Origin: JAEUOS01 sp046160545
GTDB taxonomy: Bacteria > Pseudomonadota > Gammaproteobacteria > Burkholderiales > JAEUOS01
Direction of reading: 5' to 3'
DNA: 64,000 nucleotides
Assembly: GCA_046160545.1 (NCBI GenBank)
Contig: JBJXGS010000044.1
Span: forward strand, 32,369 to 96,368
The translations under genes were made by a program, and so were the position numbers. Below the pieces are notes generated by a model. That model did not search any database. It was given only the letters and a program-made list of their open reading frames with translations, and had not been told where the DNA came from. This document shows, one piece after another, positions 7,874 to 16,317 of this stretch (position 1 is the first letter of the stretch; each line of letters opens with the position of its first letter).

Positions 7874-8767
7874 TCAGGCCGAGACGCCAGCCAGACGCTC
7901 AACCAGGCGCACCGTCGCAATGTAGTCGAGATCGCCCTCACCTTGGGCGCGTATCGCTTCATACATCTGGCGCAAATGCGCGGCCAGGGGCAGCGGCACG
8001 CCCGCGCGAGCGCCTTCACCAAGGATGAGGTCAAGGTCCTTGATCATCTGATTGCCGGAAAAGGTCGAAGCATAGTCGCGCTCGGCCAGTGGCGGGACCT
8101 TGTAGCCGACCAGGGGTGATCCGACAGCGCTCTTGCCTACGACCTCGAGCATCTGGCGCCAGTCGAGTCCGCCCTTTTCGCCCAAGACCAGTGCCTCGGC
8201 AAGCATGCCTGCCGAAACCGCAACCATGAGGTTGATCACGAGCTTGATCACGCGCGCCTGCTCGCCTTCGCCGAGGTAGAAGTGGGTCCTGCCGAAACAA
8301 CCAAGAATGGGCAGCGCCCGCTCATAGGCATCGCGCGGGCCCGAAGCCATTACGGTAAGTGTGCCGGCCTGGGCGATCACGGCATTGCCGGAAACGGTGG
8401 CGCGCAGGTACGCGGCACCTGCTTCGGCCAGCGGCACAGCCAGTTCGGCGGATAGGCCTGGCGAAACCGTGCTGGTGTCGACGAAGACCTTTCCGGCGAG
8501 CGGTATCGCTCCGAGCTCGCTTGCGACGGCCGCAAGCGCAGCATCGTTGGGCAGGGACGAGACAATGATGTCTGCATTGCGCGCTGCCCCGGCAACCGAG
8601 GATTCCGGCGAGCAGCCCAGCCCGGCCGCCGCATCGCGGGCAGCCGGTACAGGATCGTAGGCATGCACCAGGTAACCCGCCCGGCGCAGGTGCCCCGCCA
8701 TGGGCAGGCCCATTTTCCCCAGGCCAAGGAATCCCAAGCGAGTGCTTTCAGGATTTGCAGGGTTCAT
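7874..8767 (-). CDS. beta-hydroxyacid dehydrogenase (3-hydroxyisobutyrate dehydrogenase family)
   Basis: 297 residues. The Rossmann loop LGFLGLGKMGLPMAG is at 11-25. The catalytic Lys and its Asn partner are in ARVIKLVINLM. The family oxidises beta-hydroxy acids (3-hydroxyisobutyrate, tartronate semialdehyde, 6-phosphogluconate relatives) with NAD(P). The substrate loop that is normally DAPVSGG reads RATVSGN here. The paralogue at 10142 has the same change. The gene overlaps the amidohydrolase stop-side by 4 bases (ATGA), so it is translated from the same operon. The substrate is unknown; a reduced side-chain acid from the aromatic pathway is a guess. Confidence 0.9.
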   Translation of the reverse strand: MNPANPESTRLGFLGLGKMGLPMAGHLRRAGYLVHAYDPVPAARDAAAGLGCSPESSVAGAARNADIIVSSLPNDAALAAVASELGAIPLAGKVFVDTSTVSPGLSAELAVPLAEAGAAYLRATVSGNAVIAQAGTLTVMASGPRDAYERALPILGCFGRTHFYLGEGEQARVIKLVINLMVAVSAGMLAEALVLGEKGGLDWRQMLEVVGKSAVGSPLVGYKVPPLAERDYASTFSGNQMIKDLDLILGEGARAGVPLPLAAHLRQMYEAIRAQGEGDLDYIATVRLVERLAGVSA

Positions 8768-10125
8768 TCGACCATCCTCGCGCGCATTGCCTCAACAATA
8801 CGGCTCCCTGAGCTGTTCAGGTGGTTCAGGATCGCCGCGATATCTGCATGAAGCAGTCGGCCGTCGCGCTTTTTCCATTCGCCGCCGACCATGACCGACT
8901 CGACGTTCGCCAGGCCCGCCTGCATGACCACCGCGGCCACCGGGTCGATGACCGGCTGCATGTTGAGCGCGCGCGCGTCCAGCATCACGAGATCGGCCGC
9001 CTTGCCGGGCGCGAGTGTGCCGATGCGATCTTCCATGCCCAGCATGCGGGCGGCGCGTACGGTCACCCATTCGAGGGCCTCGCGCACGGGAATTGTGGAA
9101 GTCTCGGGAATCGTGCCGCGAGTCTCGCGATGGGCGGTATTGTCCAGTGTGCGCTGCATGGCCAGGGCCATGCGCGCGACCGTGAACATGTCGCCGGAGA
9201 GGACCGATTCCAGGTCTACGCCCAGGGTCGGCCCGCTGCCAAGCGCACGCAAGCGCCCGGTGATCGGATGGCCATGGCCCTGCGCCATTTCGTTCTCGGG
9301 CGTGATCGAAAAGCTCATGCCCATTTCGACAAAACGCTGCAACTGTGAATCTGACAGGTTGTTGCCGTGGACGATGTTGATGTGTGGACCCAGGAGGCCG
9401 GCAGCCTCCAGGCGCTGCCAGCCGTCCGGCGTGCGCGCGTCGCCGCCGCCCTGGTGCATCGAGGCGATGAGGCCGTACTCGCGCGCCAGCGCGAAGTCGG
9501 ACAGCGCAACCTCCAGGGTTGAATAGTGCGGCCCGAGGATGGCCAGGCCGAGGGTTACGCGACCGTCGTTGGCAGGCAGCCGGTGCTTGAGCAGGCGCTC
9601 GACCTCACTGCGGGGATGCGGAACCTCCCAGAATGGCCGCTCGCCCGGTTTCGGGTCCGGTTTGGGACTGCCGTGGAAAAACGCGGCGCGAATTCCCGAT
9701 TCGACGAGCGCGTCGATGGCGGCATCGGTGTGCGCGGGGGTCGGATTGTTGTGGCACCAGTCGACCAGGGTCGTGCTGCCGCAATTGATCTGGTTGAGCG
9801 CTCCGGCAAGGGTCGCGATGCCGATGTCCGCGGGTTGAAACAGGGTCGCGAGCCCGGCGTGAACATGGCGAAAATATTCGAGCAGGGTCCAGTTGGAGGC
9901 CACGCCGCGCAAGCCTGTCTGCCAGGTGTGCATGTGGGCGTTGATGAGCCCCGGAATGACGATGCGCCCGGCGGCGTCGACGACCTCGCACTGCGACGCA
10001 TCGACCTCGACCTGCGGCGCGATCGCGGCGATGCGCTCATCCTCGATGAGGATGTCACCGTTCAGATCGCCGAGTGCGCGGTCCATCGAGACGATGGTCG
10101 CGCCGCGGATCAGGGTGCGCCGCAT
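8764..10125 (-). CDS. ATZ/TRZ-type amidohydrolase (cytosine deaminase / chlorohydrolase superfamily)
   Basis: 453 residues, metal-dependent hydrolase. An N-terminal beta-sandwich strand set is followed by PGLINAHMHTWQTGLRG, which carries the HxH metal pair. Further ligands are in SMHQGGG, the VHGNNL histidine region and GTLAPGKAADLVMLD near the C-terminus. Relatives hydrolytically deaminate, dechlorinate or open nitrogen heterocycles (atrazine and melamine hydrolases, guanine and cytosine deaminases). ATG 10125 is 16 bases after the upstream gene's stop; a TTG two codons earlier is possible. It is cotranscribed with two beta-hydroxyacid dehydrogenases and the hydroxyquinol branch, hinting that the growth substrate may carry an amino or ring nitrogen. 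That hint is inference. Confidence 0.9.
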   Translation of the reverse strand: MRRTLIRGATIVSMDRALGDLNGDILIEDERIAAIAPQVEVDASQCEVVDAAGRIVIPGLINAHMHTWQTGLRGVASNWTLLEYFRHVHAGLATLFQPADIGIATLAGALNQINCGSTTLVDWCHNNPTPAHTDAAIDALVESGIRAAFFHGSPKPDPKPGERPFWEVPHPRSEVERLLKHRLPANDGRVTLGLAILGPHYSTLEVALSDFALAREYGLIASMHQGGGDARTPDGWQRLEAAGLLGPHINIVHGNNLSDSQLQRFVEMGMSFSITPENEMAQGHGHPITGRLRALGSGPTLGVDLESVLSGDMFTVARMALAMQRTLDNTAHRETRGTIPETSTIPVREALEWVTVRAARMLGMEDRIGTLAPGKAADLVMLDARALNMQPVIDPVAAVVMQAGLANVESVMVGGEWKKRDGRLLHADIAAILNHLNSSGSRIVEAMRARMVE

Positions 10126-10141
10126 GTGCAATCGAGCCCGG

Positions 10142-11065
10142 TCAGGCTTCCAGGCCGTCGCTCAAGGCGACGTTGTCGGGCTTGAGTTCCATGCCGGCGT
10201 TGCGCGCAAGTTCGAGAAGGAGAATCGCGAAATCGACGTTGTCGTGACCACGCCCTACCAGGGCCGCGATCGACTCGCGGGTCGCGGCGGCGGCAGGCAT
10301 GGTCACGCCATGCGCCTTGGCCGCGCTCATGCCGAGATCCATGTCCTTGAGCAGCAATGCCGGGGTGAATGTGACCTTGTCGAAGCTCAGGTTGGCCAGG
10401 GTCGGTGTCTTGTACTTGGTGTACATCGACCCAAGCACCGAGTTATTGATCGATTCCAGGAACACGTGGCGCGGAATGCCGGCCTTCTCGGCCAGCACCG
10501 CGACCTCGCAGAAAGTCTGGATGATGACCCCGAACATGGTGTTGTGCGCGATCTTCCAGATGCGCGCCAGTTCGCCCTCACCCAGCCACATCTCGGAGCG
10601 GCCCAGCATGGTCAGGTACGGGCGCACCGCTTCATAGGATGCCCTGGGGCCCGAGGCGACCACGGAGAGCTTGCCGGCCTTGGCGACCTTGGCGTTGCCG
10701 GACACCGGGGCGCAGACGTAGGCCACACCGCGGCGTTCCAGTTCGGCACGGACCTCGGCCGAACCTTCCTGCGAGATCGACGAACAGTCGACGACCATTG
10801 CCGGCCTGGCGGTGCCGGACAGCAGGCCGGCGGCGGCGAACAGGACCTCCTTCAAGTCTGCCGTCGTCGAGACCATCGTGAAGACGATGTCGCGGTCGGA
10901 CAGGTCGGCTTTGCCGGCCACGATCTTCGCCCCGTAGGGCTTGAGCGGCTCTGCCTTGGATGCCGTGCGGTTCCAGACCGAAACATCACAGTTGTTCTTG
11001 AGCAGGCGCAGCGCCATCGCCTCGCCCATGCGACCGAGTCCGATCCAGCCGATCTTTTGGCTCAT
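10142..11065 (-). CDS. beta-hydroxyacid dehydrogenase (3-hydroxyisobutyrate dehydrogenase family), second copy
   Basis: 307 residues starting MSQKIGWIGLGRMGEAMA (NAD(P) loop). The catalytic Lys/Asn pair lies in ARIWKIAHNTMFG. ATG 11065 is chosen because AAGGA sits 6 bases upstream and the family alignment begins there. The substrate loop reads CAPVSGNAKVAKAG, sharing the SGN variant and the following ASGP with the copy at 7874 but little else, so the two are old paralogues. It lies 20 bases after the CoA-transferase beta gene and 16 bases before the amidohydrolase. The substrate is unknown. Confidence 0.9.
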   Translation of the reverse strand: MSQKIGWIGLGRMGEAMALRLLKNNCDVSVWNRTASKAEPLKPYGAKIVAGKADLSDRDIVFTMVSTTADLKEVLFAAAGLLSGTARPAMVVDCSSISQEGSAEVRAELERRGVAYVCAPVSGNAKVAKAGKLSVVASGPRASYEAVRPYLTMLGRSEMWLGEGELARIWKIAHNTMFGVIIQTFCEVAVLAEKAGIPRHVFLESINNSVLGSMYTKYKTPTLANLSFDKVTFTPALLLKDMDLGMSAAKAHGVTMPAAAATRESIAALVGRGHDNVDFAILLLELARNAGMELKPDNVALSDGLEA

Positions 11066-11085
11066 CACATTCCTTTTTCGTAGAT

Positions 11086-11748
11086 TCAGGCGGCCAGGAG
11101 CGGCACGCCGGAGATTCGTTCCAGCTCGGCATGCGAAAGGCCGTCGACCCTGTCGACGACCCGCACACCGGCGGTGGAAAATTCCAGCGTCGCCAGGTCG
11201 GTGTAGACGCGGCTCACGCAGCCCACACCGGTGAGCGGGTAGGTGCAACGCGCAACGATCTTGGATTCCCCGCTCTTGGTCTGGTGTTCCATCATGACAA
11301 AGGTCCGCTTTGCCCCGACGGCTAAGTCCATGGCGCCACCAACCGCAGGGATTGCATCCGGCGTGCCGGTGTGCCAGTTGGCCAGGTCACCATTGACGGC
11401 GACCTGAAAGGCACCGAGGACGCAGATGTCGATGTGCCCGCCGCGCATCATTGCGAAGGAGTCCGCGTGATGGAAAAAGGCTCCGCCGGCCAGAAGTGTC
11501 ACCGGCTGCTTGCCGGCATTGATGACGTCCCAGTCCTCGTCACCCTTGGCCGGTGCAGGGCCCATTCCGAGGATGCCGTTCTCGCTGTGCAGGATGACCT
11601 CGCGATCGCGTGGCAGGTGGTTGGCGACCAGGGTCGGCAGGCCGATGCCCAGATTGACATAGGCGCCTTCGGGGATATCCTGCGCGACCCGGGCGGCAAT
11701 CTCGTCGCGGCTGCGGCGCTTGAAGTTGGCTGCGGGTGCCGTGCTCAT
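11086..11748 (-). CDS. 3-oxoacid CoA-transferase, beta subunit (probable 3-oxoadipate)
   Basis: 220 residues of the CoA-transferase family I beta subunit. The catalytic Glu is in HSENGILGMGP, preceded by NLGIGLPTLVANHLP. It then runs through GGAFFHHADSF to a C-terminal VDRVDGLSHAEL. Start ATG 11748 overlaps the stop of the alpha gene by 4 bases. With the alpha subunit it should transfer CoA from succinyl-CoA to 3-oxoadipate, the product of maleylacetate reductase encoded just upstream. PcaJ/CatJ-type assignment is from context; ScoB-type acetoacetate use cannot be excluded from sequence alone. Confidence 0.92.
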   Translation of the reverse strand: MSTAPAANFKRRSRDEIAARVAQDIPEGAYVNLGIGLPTLVANHLPRDREVILHSENGILGMGPAPAKGDEDWDVINAGKQPVTLLAGGAFFHHADSFAMMRGGHIDICVLGAFQVAVNGDLANWHTGTPDAIPAVGGAMDLAVGAKRTFVMMEHQTKSGESKIVARCTYPLTGVGCVSRVYTDLATLEFSTAGVRVVDRVDGLSHAELERISGVPLLAA

Positions 11749-12431
11749 GCCGCCTCCTGCATGGTCGCGCGCGCGACCTTGATCACGGAAGTCACGAAAA
11801 TGCCCGGCGTCACCACCGACTCGGGATCGAGTCCGCCGAGTGCGACGGTCTCGTAGACCTGGGCGACGGTACGCTTTGCCGCCATGGCCATCACCGGGCC
11901 GAAATTGCGTGCGGCCTTGCGGAAGGTGAGATTGCCCCAGCGGTCGCCGCACTCGGCCTTGATCAGCGCGACGTCGCCGCGAATCGGCGCTTCAAAGACA
12001 TACATGCGGCCGCCGATTTCGCGCGTTTCCTTGCCTTTCGCGAGATCGGTGCCGTAACCCGTAGGCGTGAAAAAGCCACCGATGCCGGCGCCAGCGGCGC
12101 GCAAGCGTTCGGCGAGATTGCCCTGCGGCACGAGTTCCAATTCGAGCTTGCCGGCCCGGTACATGTTGTCGAAGTGGTGTGAATCGACCTGGCGCGGAAA
12201 GGAGCAAATGATCTTGCGCACTCGTCCGGCCTTGATGAGCGCCGCCAGGCCGCTTTCGCCGTTGCCGGCGTTGTTGCTGACGATGGTGAGGTCGCGCGCC
12301 CCTTGCTCGATGAGCCCGTCGATGAGTTCGTTGGGCATGCCTGCGCCACCGAACCCGCTCATGAGCACAGTTGCACCGTCGGCAATTCCCGCCAGCGCCG
12401 CGCCAACAGAAACCGCGATCTTGTCGATCAT
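11745..12431 (-). CDS. 3-oxoacid CoA-transferase, alpha subunit (probable 3-oxoadipate)
   Basis: 228 residues of the CoA-transferase family I alpha subunit. The glycine-rich CoA-binding stretch is VLMSGFGGAGMPNELI near 23-38, with TIVSNNAG at about 49-56 and FFTPTGYGTDLA in the middle. It overlaps both neighbours by 4 bases, so maleylacetate reductase, alpha and beta subunits are translationally coupled. It is the partner of the beta subunit and forms the heteromeric transferase making 3-oxoadipyl-CoA from 3-oxoadipate. The final thiolase is not in the window. Confidence 0.92.
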   Translation of the reverse strand: MIDKIAVSVGAALAGIADGATVLMSGFGGAGMPNELIDGLIEQGARDLTIVSNNAGNGESGLAALIKAGRVRKIICSFPRQVDSHHFDNMYRAGKLELELVPQGNLAERLRAAGAGIGGFFTPTGYGTDLAKGKETREIGGRMYVFEAPIRGDVALIKAECGDRWGNLTFRKAARNFGPVMAMAAKRTVAQVYETVALGGLDPESVVTPGIFVTSVIKVARATMQEAA

Positions 12432-13537
12432 GTTCCCTCCGGAGAGCGGCCGAAAAAGGCATTGTCGAGCAGCCGGCGAATGGCGGCGCGCTCGATCGGC
12501 ACAGGATTGGCGTAGGGGTTGGCGGCTGCCAGGTCCGCCGCGCGGTCAAGCCCCGATTCCGGCATGCCGATGTCCTTGAGCGCCGTCGGTGTGCCGAGCG
12601 AGTGTTCGAGTGCGAGAAGACCGCGGGCGGCATCGGCGACGCCAAGCGCCTTGGCGATGCGTGCCATTGCCTGCGGTGTCCCGCTCGCGTTGTACGCCAC
12701 CGCATGCGGCAACACGATGGTGTGGGTATCGGCGTGCGGCAGGTTGAAGCTGCCGCCCAACGTATGGCAGAGCTTGTGGTGCAGCGCCATCGAGGTCGCG
12801 TTGAGCGCGGTTCCGCACAGCCACGCGCCGTACAGGCACTGCGCGCGTGCCTCGAGGTCCGAGGGGGAACGAACCACGCGCGGCAATCCCGCAGCCAGCG
12901 CGCGGATGCCCTCCTCCGACATGAGGGAGATGATCGGATTGCCATCGACGGCATAAAGTGCCTCGACCGCATGTGCGATCGCGTTCATGCCGCTCACGGC
13001 AGACAGGCCCGCTGGCAGGCTCACTGTGAGCTCCGGATCGTAAAGCACGGTACGCGGCAGTACGCGCGCCTCACGCCCGGTCTTCTTGGCCCCGCCTTCG
13101 GTGATGCCGTAAATGCTGGTCATCTCCGAACCGGCGTAGGTCGTCGGTATCGCCAGGATGGGGAGCGCGGATTCCAGGGCGATGGCCTTGCCCAGGCCAG
13201 TTGTCGATCCACCGCCGATGGCGACCGCGCAATCAGCGCCGAGACGCGCGGCTTCCGCCCGTGCGGCGCGTGCCGTTTCTATCGGCACATGCATGACAGC
13301 CTTGGCAAAGACCCCGACGCAGCGCGCTCCCAGGCGCGCTGCGATGTCCTCGGCCTGGGCAGCCTGTTCGGGGGTGGACAGCACCAGGGCCTTCCTGGCA
13401 CCCAGCAACTCGATCTCGCGGCCCAGGTGTTGCAGGCTACCCGCGCCGAATACGACACGCGCCGCATGCCCGGTGTAGACAAAGTCCAGTGAATTCCCGG
13501 TCGCTTGCCGGAGCGTGTCTTGCGGGGGGGTGTTCAT
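12428..13537 (-). CDS. maleylacetate reductase (iron-containing alcohol dehydrogenase family)
   Basis: 369 residues. The NAD(P) site is GGGSTTGLGKA. The family-diagnostic PTTYAGSEMTSIYGITE follows at about 151-168. The metal-type histidines sit in MALHHKLCHTLGGSF and LPHADTHTIVLPH. It reduces maleylacetate to 3-oxoadipate with NAD(P)H and joins the hydroxyquinol dioxygenase to the CoA-transferase. It is the first gene of the minus-strand operon. Its ATG is 50 bases from the divergent IclR regulator start, so the palindrome in that gap is the likely control site. Confidence 0.93.
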   Translation of the reverse strand: MNTPPQDTLRQATGNSLDFVYTGHAARVVFGAGSLQHLGREIELLGARKALVLSTPEQAAQAEDIAARLGARCVGVFAKAVMHVPIETARAARAEAARLGADCAVAIGGGSTTGLGKAIALESALPILAIPTTYAGSEMTSIYGITEGGAKKTGREARVLPRTVLYDPELTVSLPAGLSAVSGMNAIAHAVEALYAVDGNPIISLMSEEGIRALAAGLPRVVRSPSDLEARAQCLYGAWLCGTALNATSMALHHKLCHTLGGSFNLPHADTHTIVLPHAVAYNASGTPQAMARIAKALGVADAARGLLALEHSLGTPTALKDIGMPESGLDRAADLAAANPYANPVPIERAAIRRLLDNAFFGRSPEGT

Positions 13538-13559
13538 GTGCAGGGAATCGTGGTAAAAA

Positions 13560-13582
13560 GTTCTTTACGCGAACAATTGTTC
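13560..13582. promoter_or_regulatory. candidate IclR-family operator in divergent promoter
   Basis: The 50-base gap between maleylacetate reductase and the IclR gene holds a perfect 12-base palindrome gaacaattgttc at 13571-13582. A further inverted half-site gttc is at 13560-13563. The half-sites gttc, gaac, gttc are spaced by 11 and 8 bases from start to start. IclR regulators of the PcaR/PobR/PcaU type bind repeated half-sites in such divergent promoters. Binding by the adjacent regulator is inferred. Confidence 0.6.
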
Positions 13583-13587
13583 TATGG

Positions 13588-14412
13588 ATGAATATGATGG
13601 CCGCATCCAGTCCCTCTGTCAATCCCGCCGGCGGTGGGGGCAATCCCGCCCCGGGGGACGGCTATGTGCAGTCCTTCGCGCGCGGGCTGGCGGTGTTCCA
13701 TGCCTTCAGCGCAGCTGCTCCAACCCAGACATTGAGCGAGGTTGCCGAGCGCACCGGGCTGGACCGTGCCGGGGCGCGCCGTATCCTCCTTACCCTGGAA
13801 AAGCTCGGCTACGTGCGCCAGGAAGGTCGCAGTTTTCGCCTGACGGCGCGTGTCCTTGACTTGGGTTACGCCTACCTGTCCTCGACGCCGCTGTGGAACC
13901 TGGCCGAGCCGATCATGGAGGAACTGGTGGCCGAGGTGCACGAGTCCTGCTCGGTCTCGGTGTTGGAGGGCACTGAAATCGTCTACATCCTGCGCGTGCC
14001 TACATCCAAGATCATGGCCATCAGTCTGGGGATAGGCAGCCGCCTGCCGGCCTGGTGTACCTCGATGGGCAGGGTGCTGCTGGCTGGCCTGGCACCAAAC
14101 GAGCGGGCGGCCGTGTTGGCTGCCAGCGACCTGACTCCGCGCACCCGCCATGCCAGGGTCGCGCCACGCTCATTGGCACGCGCGATCGAACAGGTGGGAG
14201 CGCAGGGTTACGCGCTGGTCGACCAGGAACTCGAGGAAGGTCTGATCTCGGTGGCAGTGCCCTTGGTCGACCGCAGCGGCCACGTGATCGCAGCCATGAA
14301 CCTTTCGGTCAATGCGGCCAGGGTGCCGGTCGCGCGCGTCCGGCGTAGCCTGCTGCCGCGGCTGAGGGCAGCGGCGGACCGCATCAACCGGGCATTGCAA
14401 ATGCGCGCTTGA
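13588..14412 (+). CDS. IclR family transcriptional regulator (PcaR/PobR-like)
   Basis: About 274 residues. The N-terminal winged helix-turn-helix is SFARGLAVFHAFSAA, then LSEVAERTGLDRAGARRILLTL. The C-terminal IclR effector domain runs from SSTPLWNLAEPIMEEL to the end, with the family motif SMGRVLLAGL. The start is ATG 13588; ATGs at 13594 and 13597 are alternatives, and no long upstream extension fits because of the divergent promoter. PcaR/PobR-type regulators respond to aromatic-pathway intermediates such as 3-oxoadipate, matching the divergent operon. It is likely the specific regulator of genes 13537-5939. Confidence 0.92.
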   Translation: MNMMAASSPSVNPAGGGGNPAPGDGYVQSFARGLAVFHAFSAAAPTQTLSEVAERTGLDRAGARRILLTLEKLGYVRQEGRSFRLTARVLDLGYAYLSSTPLWNLAEPIMEELVAEVHESCSVSVLEGTEIVYILRVPTSKIMAISLGIGSRLPAWCTSMGRVLLAGLAPNERAAVLAASDLTPRTRHARVAPRSLARAIEQVGAQGYALVDQELEEGLISVAVPLVDRSGHVIAAMNLSVNAARVPVARVRRSLLPRLRAAADRINRALQMRA

Positions 14413-14453
14413 GCGCCCTGCGCACTACAATCGGATTTTCCCCTGCATTGCGC

Positions 14454-15554
14454 ATGTCCACCAACTTCTGGCCCGGCAAACAACTGGTCAGCGTGCTGTT
14501 CACGGCCGCGATCCTGCTGGGCGCCTTCGTCGTCCTGTCGCCGTTCGTGCTGGCGATCCTGTGGGCGGCGATCCTGGCGGTGGCCACCTGGCCTGTGCAC
14601 GAATGGATCGTCGCGCGCCTGGAGGGCAGGCGCGGACTGGCGGCGGCAGCCTCGACCACACTGGTGCTGATTTTCCTGGTCGGCCCGATGGCACTCCTTC
14701 TGGTTCTGCTGTCACAGGACATCTACACCGCCGCCTCGTTCCTGATCGATGCCGACACCTATGGCAAGCCCGTGCCGGCGGTGATCTCCAATTTCCCTCT
14801 TGGCGGCGACTACCTGACCCAGCTATGGGAGCAGTATCTGGCCCATCCCAAGCGCCTCTCCGGTGTGCTCGAAGCGCAGCTGGACGTGATCCGCAACGCC
14901 GCGCAGACGGTGTTTCTCGACCTGACCTCGCGCCTGGCGACGCTGCTGTTCGCTCTCTGGGTGCTGTACTTCTTCTATCAGGACGGCAAGGCGATTTCGG
15001 CCTGGGTCAACCAGATCGGCTACAAGTGGCTCGAGTATCGCTGGCCGTCCTACGTGTTCCAGCTGCCCGATGCGCTGCGTGCAGCGGTCAACGGCATCGT
15101 CATTGTCGGCTTCGGCGAGGCTCTCCTGCTCTCGCTTCTCCTGTGGGCCTGCGGCGTCCCTTCCGCAGTGACCCTGGGCGTCGTCAGCGCGGTGATCGCG
15201 TTCATTCCGCTGGCTGCTCCGCTGCTCTTCGCGATCATCGCCTTCATGCTCTTTGCCGTCGATGCGGTCGCTGCCGGCGTCGCAGTATTCGTGATCGGCA
15301 CGGTCATCGTGATGGCAGCGGACTACGTGGTGCGGCCGGTCCTGATACAGGGCGGCACCGCATTGCCGTTTCTTGCGATCCTGTTCGGCATTTTCGGCGG
15401 CGTGGGCACCATGGGCATCGTCGGCCTCATCATCGGGCCGGTGCTGCTGGTGCTGCTCCTGGTGCTGTTCCGCGAGGCCGCGATCGACGAGCGCTCGATC
15501 GACCTGGATCTGACCCAGTCGGTAAAACCCTACGAAGGACCGCCGGGCAAATAG
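14454..15554 (+). CDS. AI-2E family transporter (PerM-like) membrane protein
   Basis: About 366 residues with a strongly hydrophobic N-terminal pair of helices (SVLFTAAILLGAFVVLSPFV onward), a central soluble segment at about 100-160, and a C-terminal helical bundle. The C-terminal bundle contains IAFIPLAAPLLF and the conserved PVLIQGGTALPFLAILFGIFGG loop. The family includes TqsA/PerM-type exporters with roles from autoinducer release to Na+/H+ exchange, so the substrate is open. ATG 14454 is preferred; a TTG overlapping the IclR stop is possible. A TACAAT -10-like box at 14426-14431 may give a short leader of its own. Confidence 0.88.
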   Translation: MSTNFWPGKQLVSVLFTAAILLGAFVVLSPFVLAILWAAILAVATWPVHEWIVARLEGRRGLAAAASTTLVLIFLVGPMALLLVLLSQDIYTAASFLIDADTYGKPVPAVISNFPLGGDYLTQLWEQYLAHPKRLSGVLEAQLDVIRNAAQTVFLDLTSRLATLLFALWVLYFFYQDGKAISAWVNQIGYKWLEYRWPSYVFQLPDALRAAVNGIVIVGFGEALLLSLLLWACGVPSAVTLGVVSAVIAFIPLAAPLLFAIIAFMLFAVDAVAAGVAVFVIGTVIVMAADYVVRPVLIQGGTALPFLAILFGIFGGVGTMGIVGLIIGPVLLVLLLVLFREAAIDERSIDLDLTQSVKPYEGPPGK

Positions 15555-15558
15555 GCGG

Positions 15559-16317
15559 CTAGGCCAGGTGCGCTCCGGCGTCGATGCAAACCACCTCTCC
15601 GGTCATCGCGGTTGCCCCGGTCAAGAGCAGTACGCACATCTCGGCGATCTCGTCGGCATCGACGACACGACCGAGTGCCGCGCGTGCGGCAGCCGCAGCT
15701 TTGGCCTTCTCAGCCGCGGCGGCTCCGCGTCCGCGCAAATGCCATGTGGTATCGACATAGCCCGGCGCGACGCAATTGACTCTCACATCCGGCGCGAGCG
15801 AGCGCGCCAGCGACTTGGTGAGAGTGTGGATGGCGCCCTTGGTGGCGGCGTAGGCCGTCGAGGTGCCACCGCCGGTGATCCCGGCACGCGAGCCCAGGTT
15901 GACCACGCTGCCGCGCGTGGCGCGCAGTGCCGCCGCCGCCGCGCGAGTCATCTGGTAGACCGAGACGACGTTGTTGCGATACAGGCGCATGAAGTCATCG
16001 CCGGAGAGCGCATCGAGATCCGCCGCCGGCGCGACCTTGGTCTCGCCGGCGTTGTTCATGAGGGCGTCCAGCCGGCCATAGCGCTTGAGGGTCTGTGCGA
16101 CCAGCGACTTGCAGGCTTCGTCGTCCGCAACATCGGCGGCAACGGCAAACGCCTCCCCACCCCGCTGTCGGCATTCGGCAACGACCGCCTCGGCCGCCTC
16201 GCGGCTGGTGCGGTAGTTGACCGCCACCTTCCAGCCAGCACCGGCAAGCCGCCTGGCGGCAGCCGCCCCGATACCGCTGGCCGCCCCCGTGACGATGGCG
16301 ACGTGAGCGTCGCTCAC
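15559..16317 (-). CDS. short-chain dehydrogenase/reductase (SDR)
   Basis: 252 residues, classical SDR. TGAASGIG NAD(P) loop near 10-17, NNAG at about 88-91, and the catalytic Ser-Tyr-Lys set in LGSRAGITGGGTSTAYAATK. The start is a GTG whose bases overlap the aldehyde dehydrogenase stop (GTGA), so the two are coupled. An Ala-rich stretch (AAAAEKAKAAAAARAAL) lies where the substrate lid is usually found. With the aldehyde dehydrogenase it may oxidise an alcohol to an acid. The substrate cannot be told. Confidence 0.92.
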   Translation of the reverse strand: MSDAHVAIVTGAASGIGAAAARRLAGAGWKVAVNYRTSREAAEAVVAECRQRGGEAFAVAADVADDEACKSLVAQTLKRYGRLDALMNNAGETKVAPAADLDALSGDDFMRLYRNNVVSVYQMTRAAAAALRATRGSVVNLGSRAGITGGGTSTAYAATKGAIHTLTKSLARSLAPDVRVNCVAPGYVDTTWHLRGRGAAAAEKAKAAAAARAALGRVVDADEIAEMCVLLLTGATAMTGEVVCIDAGAHLA

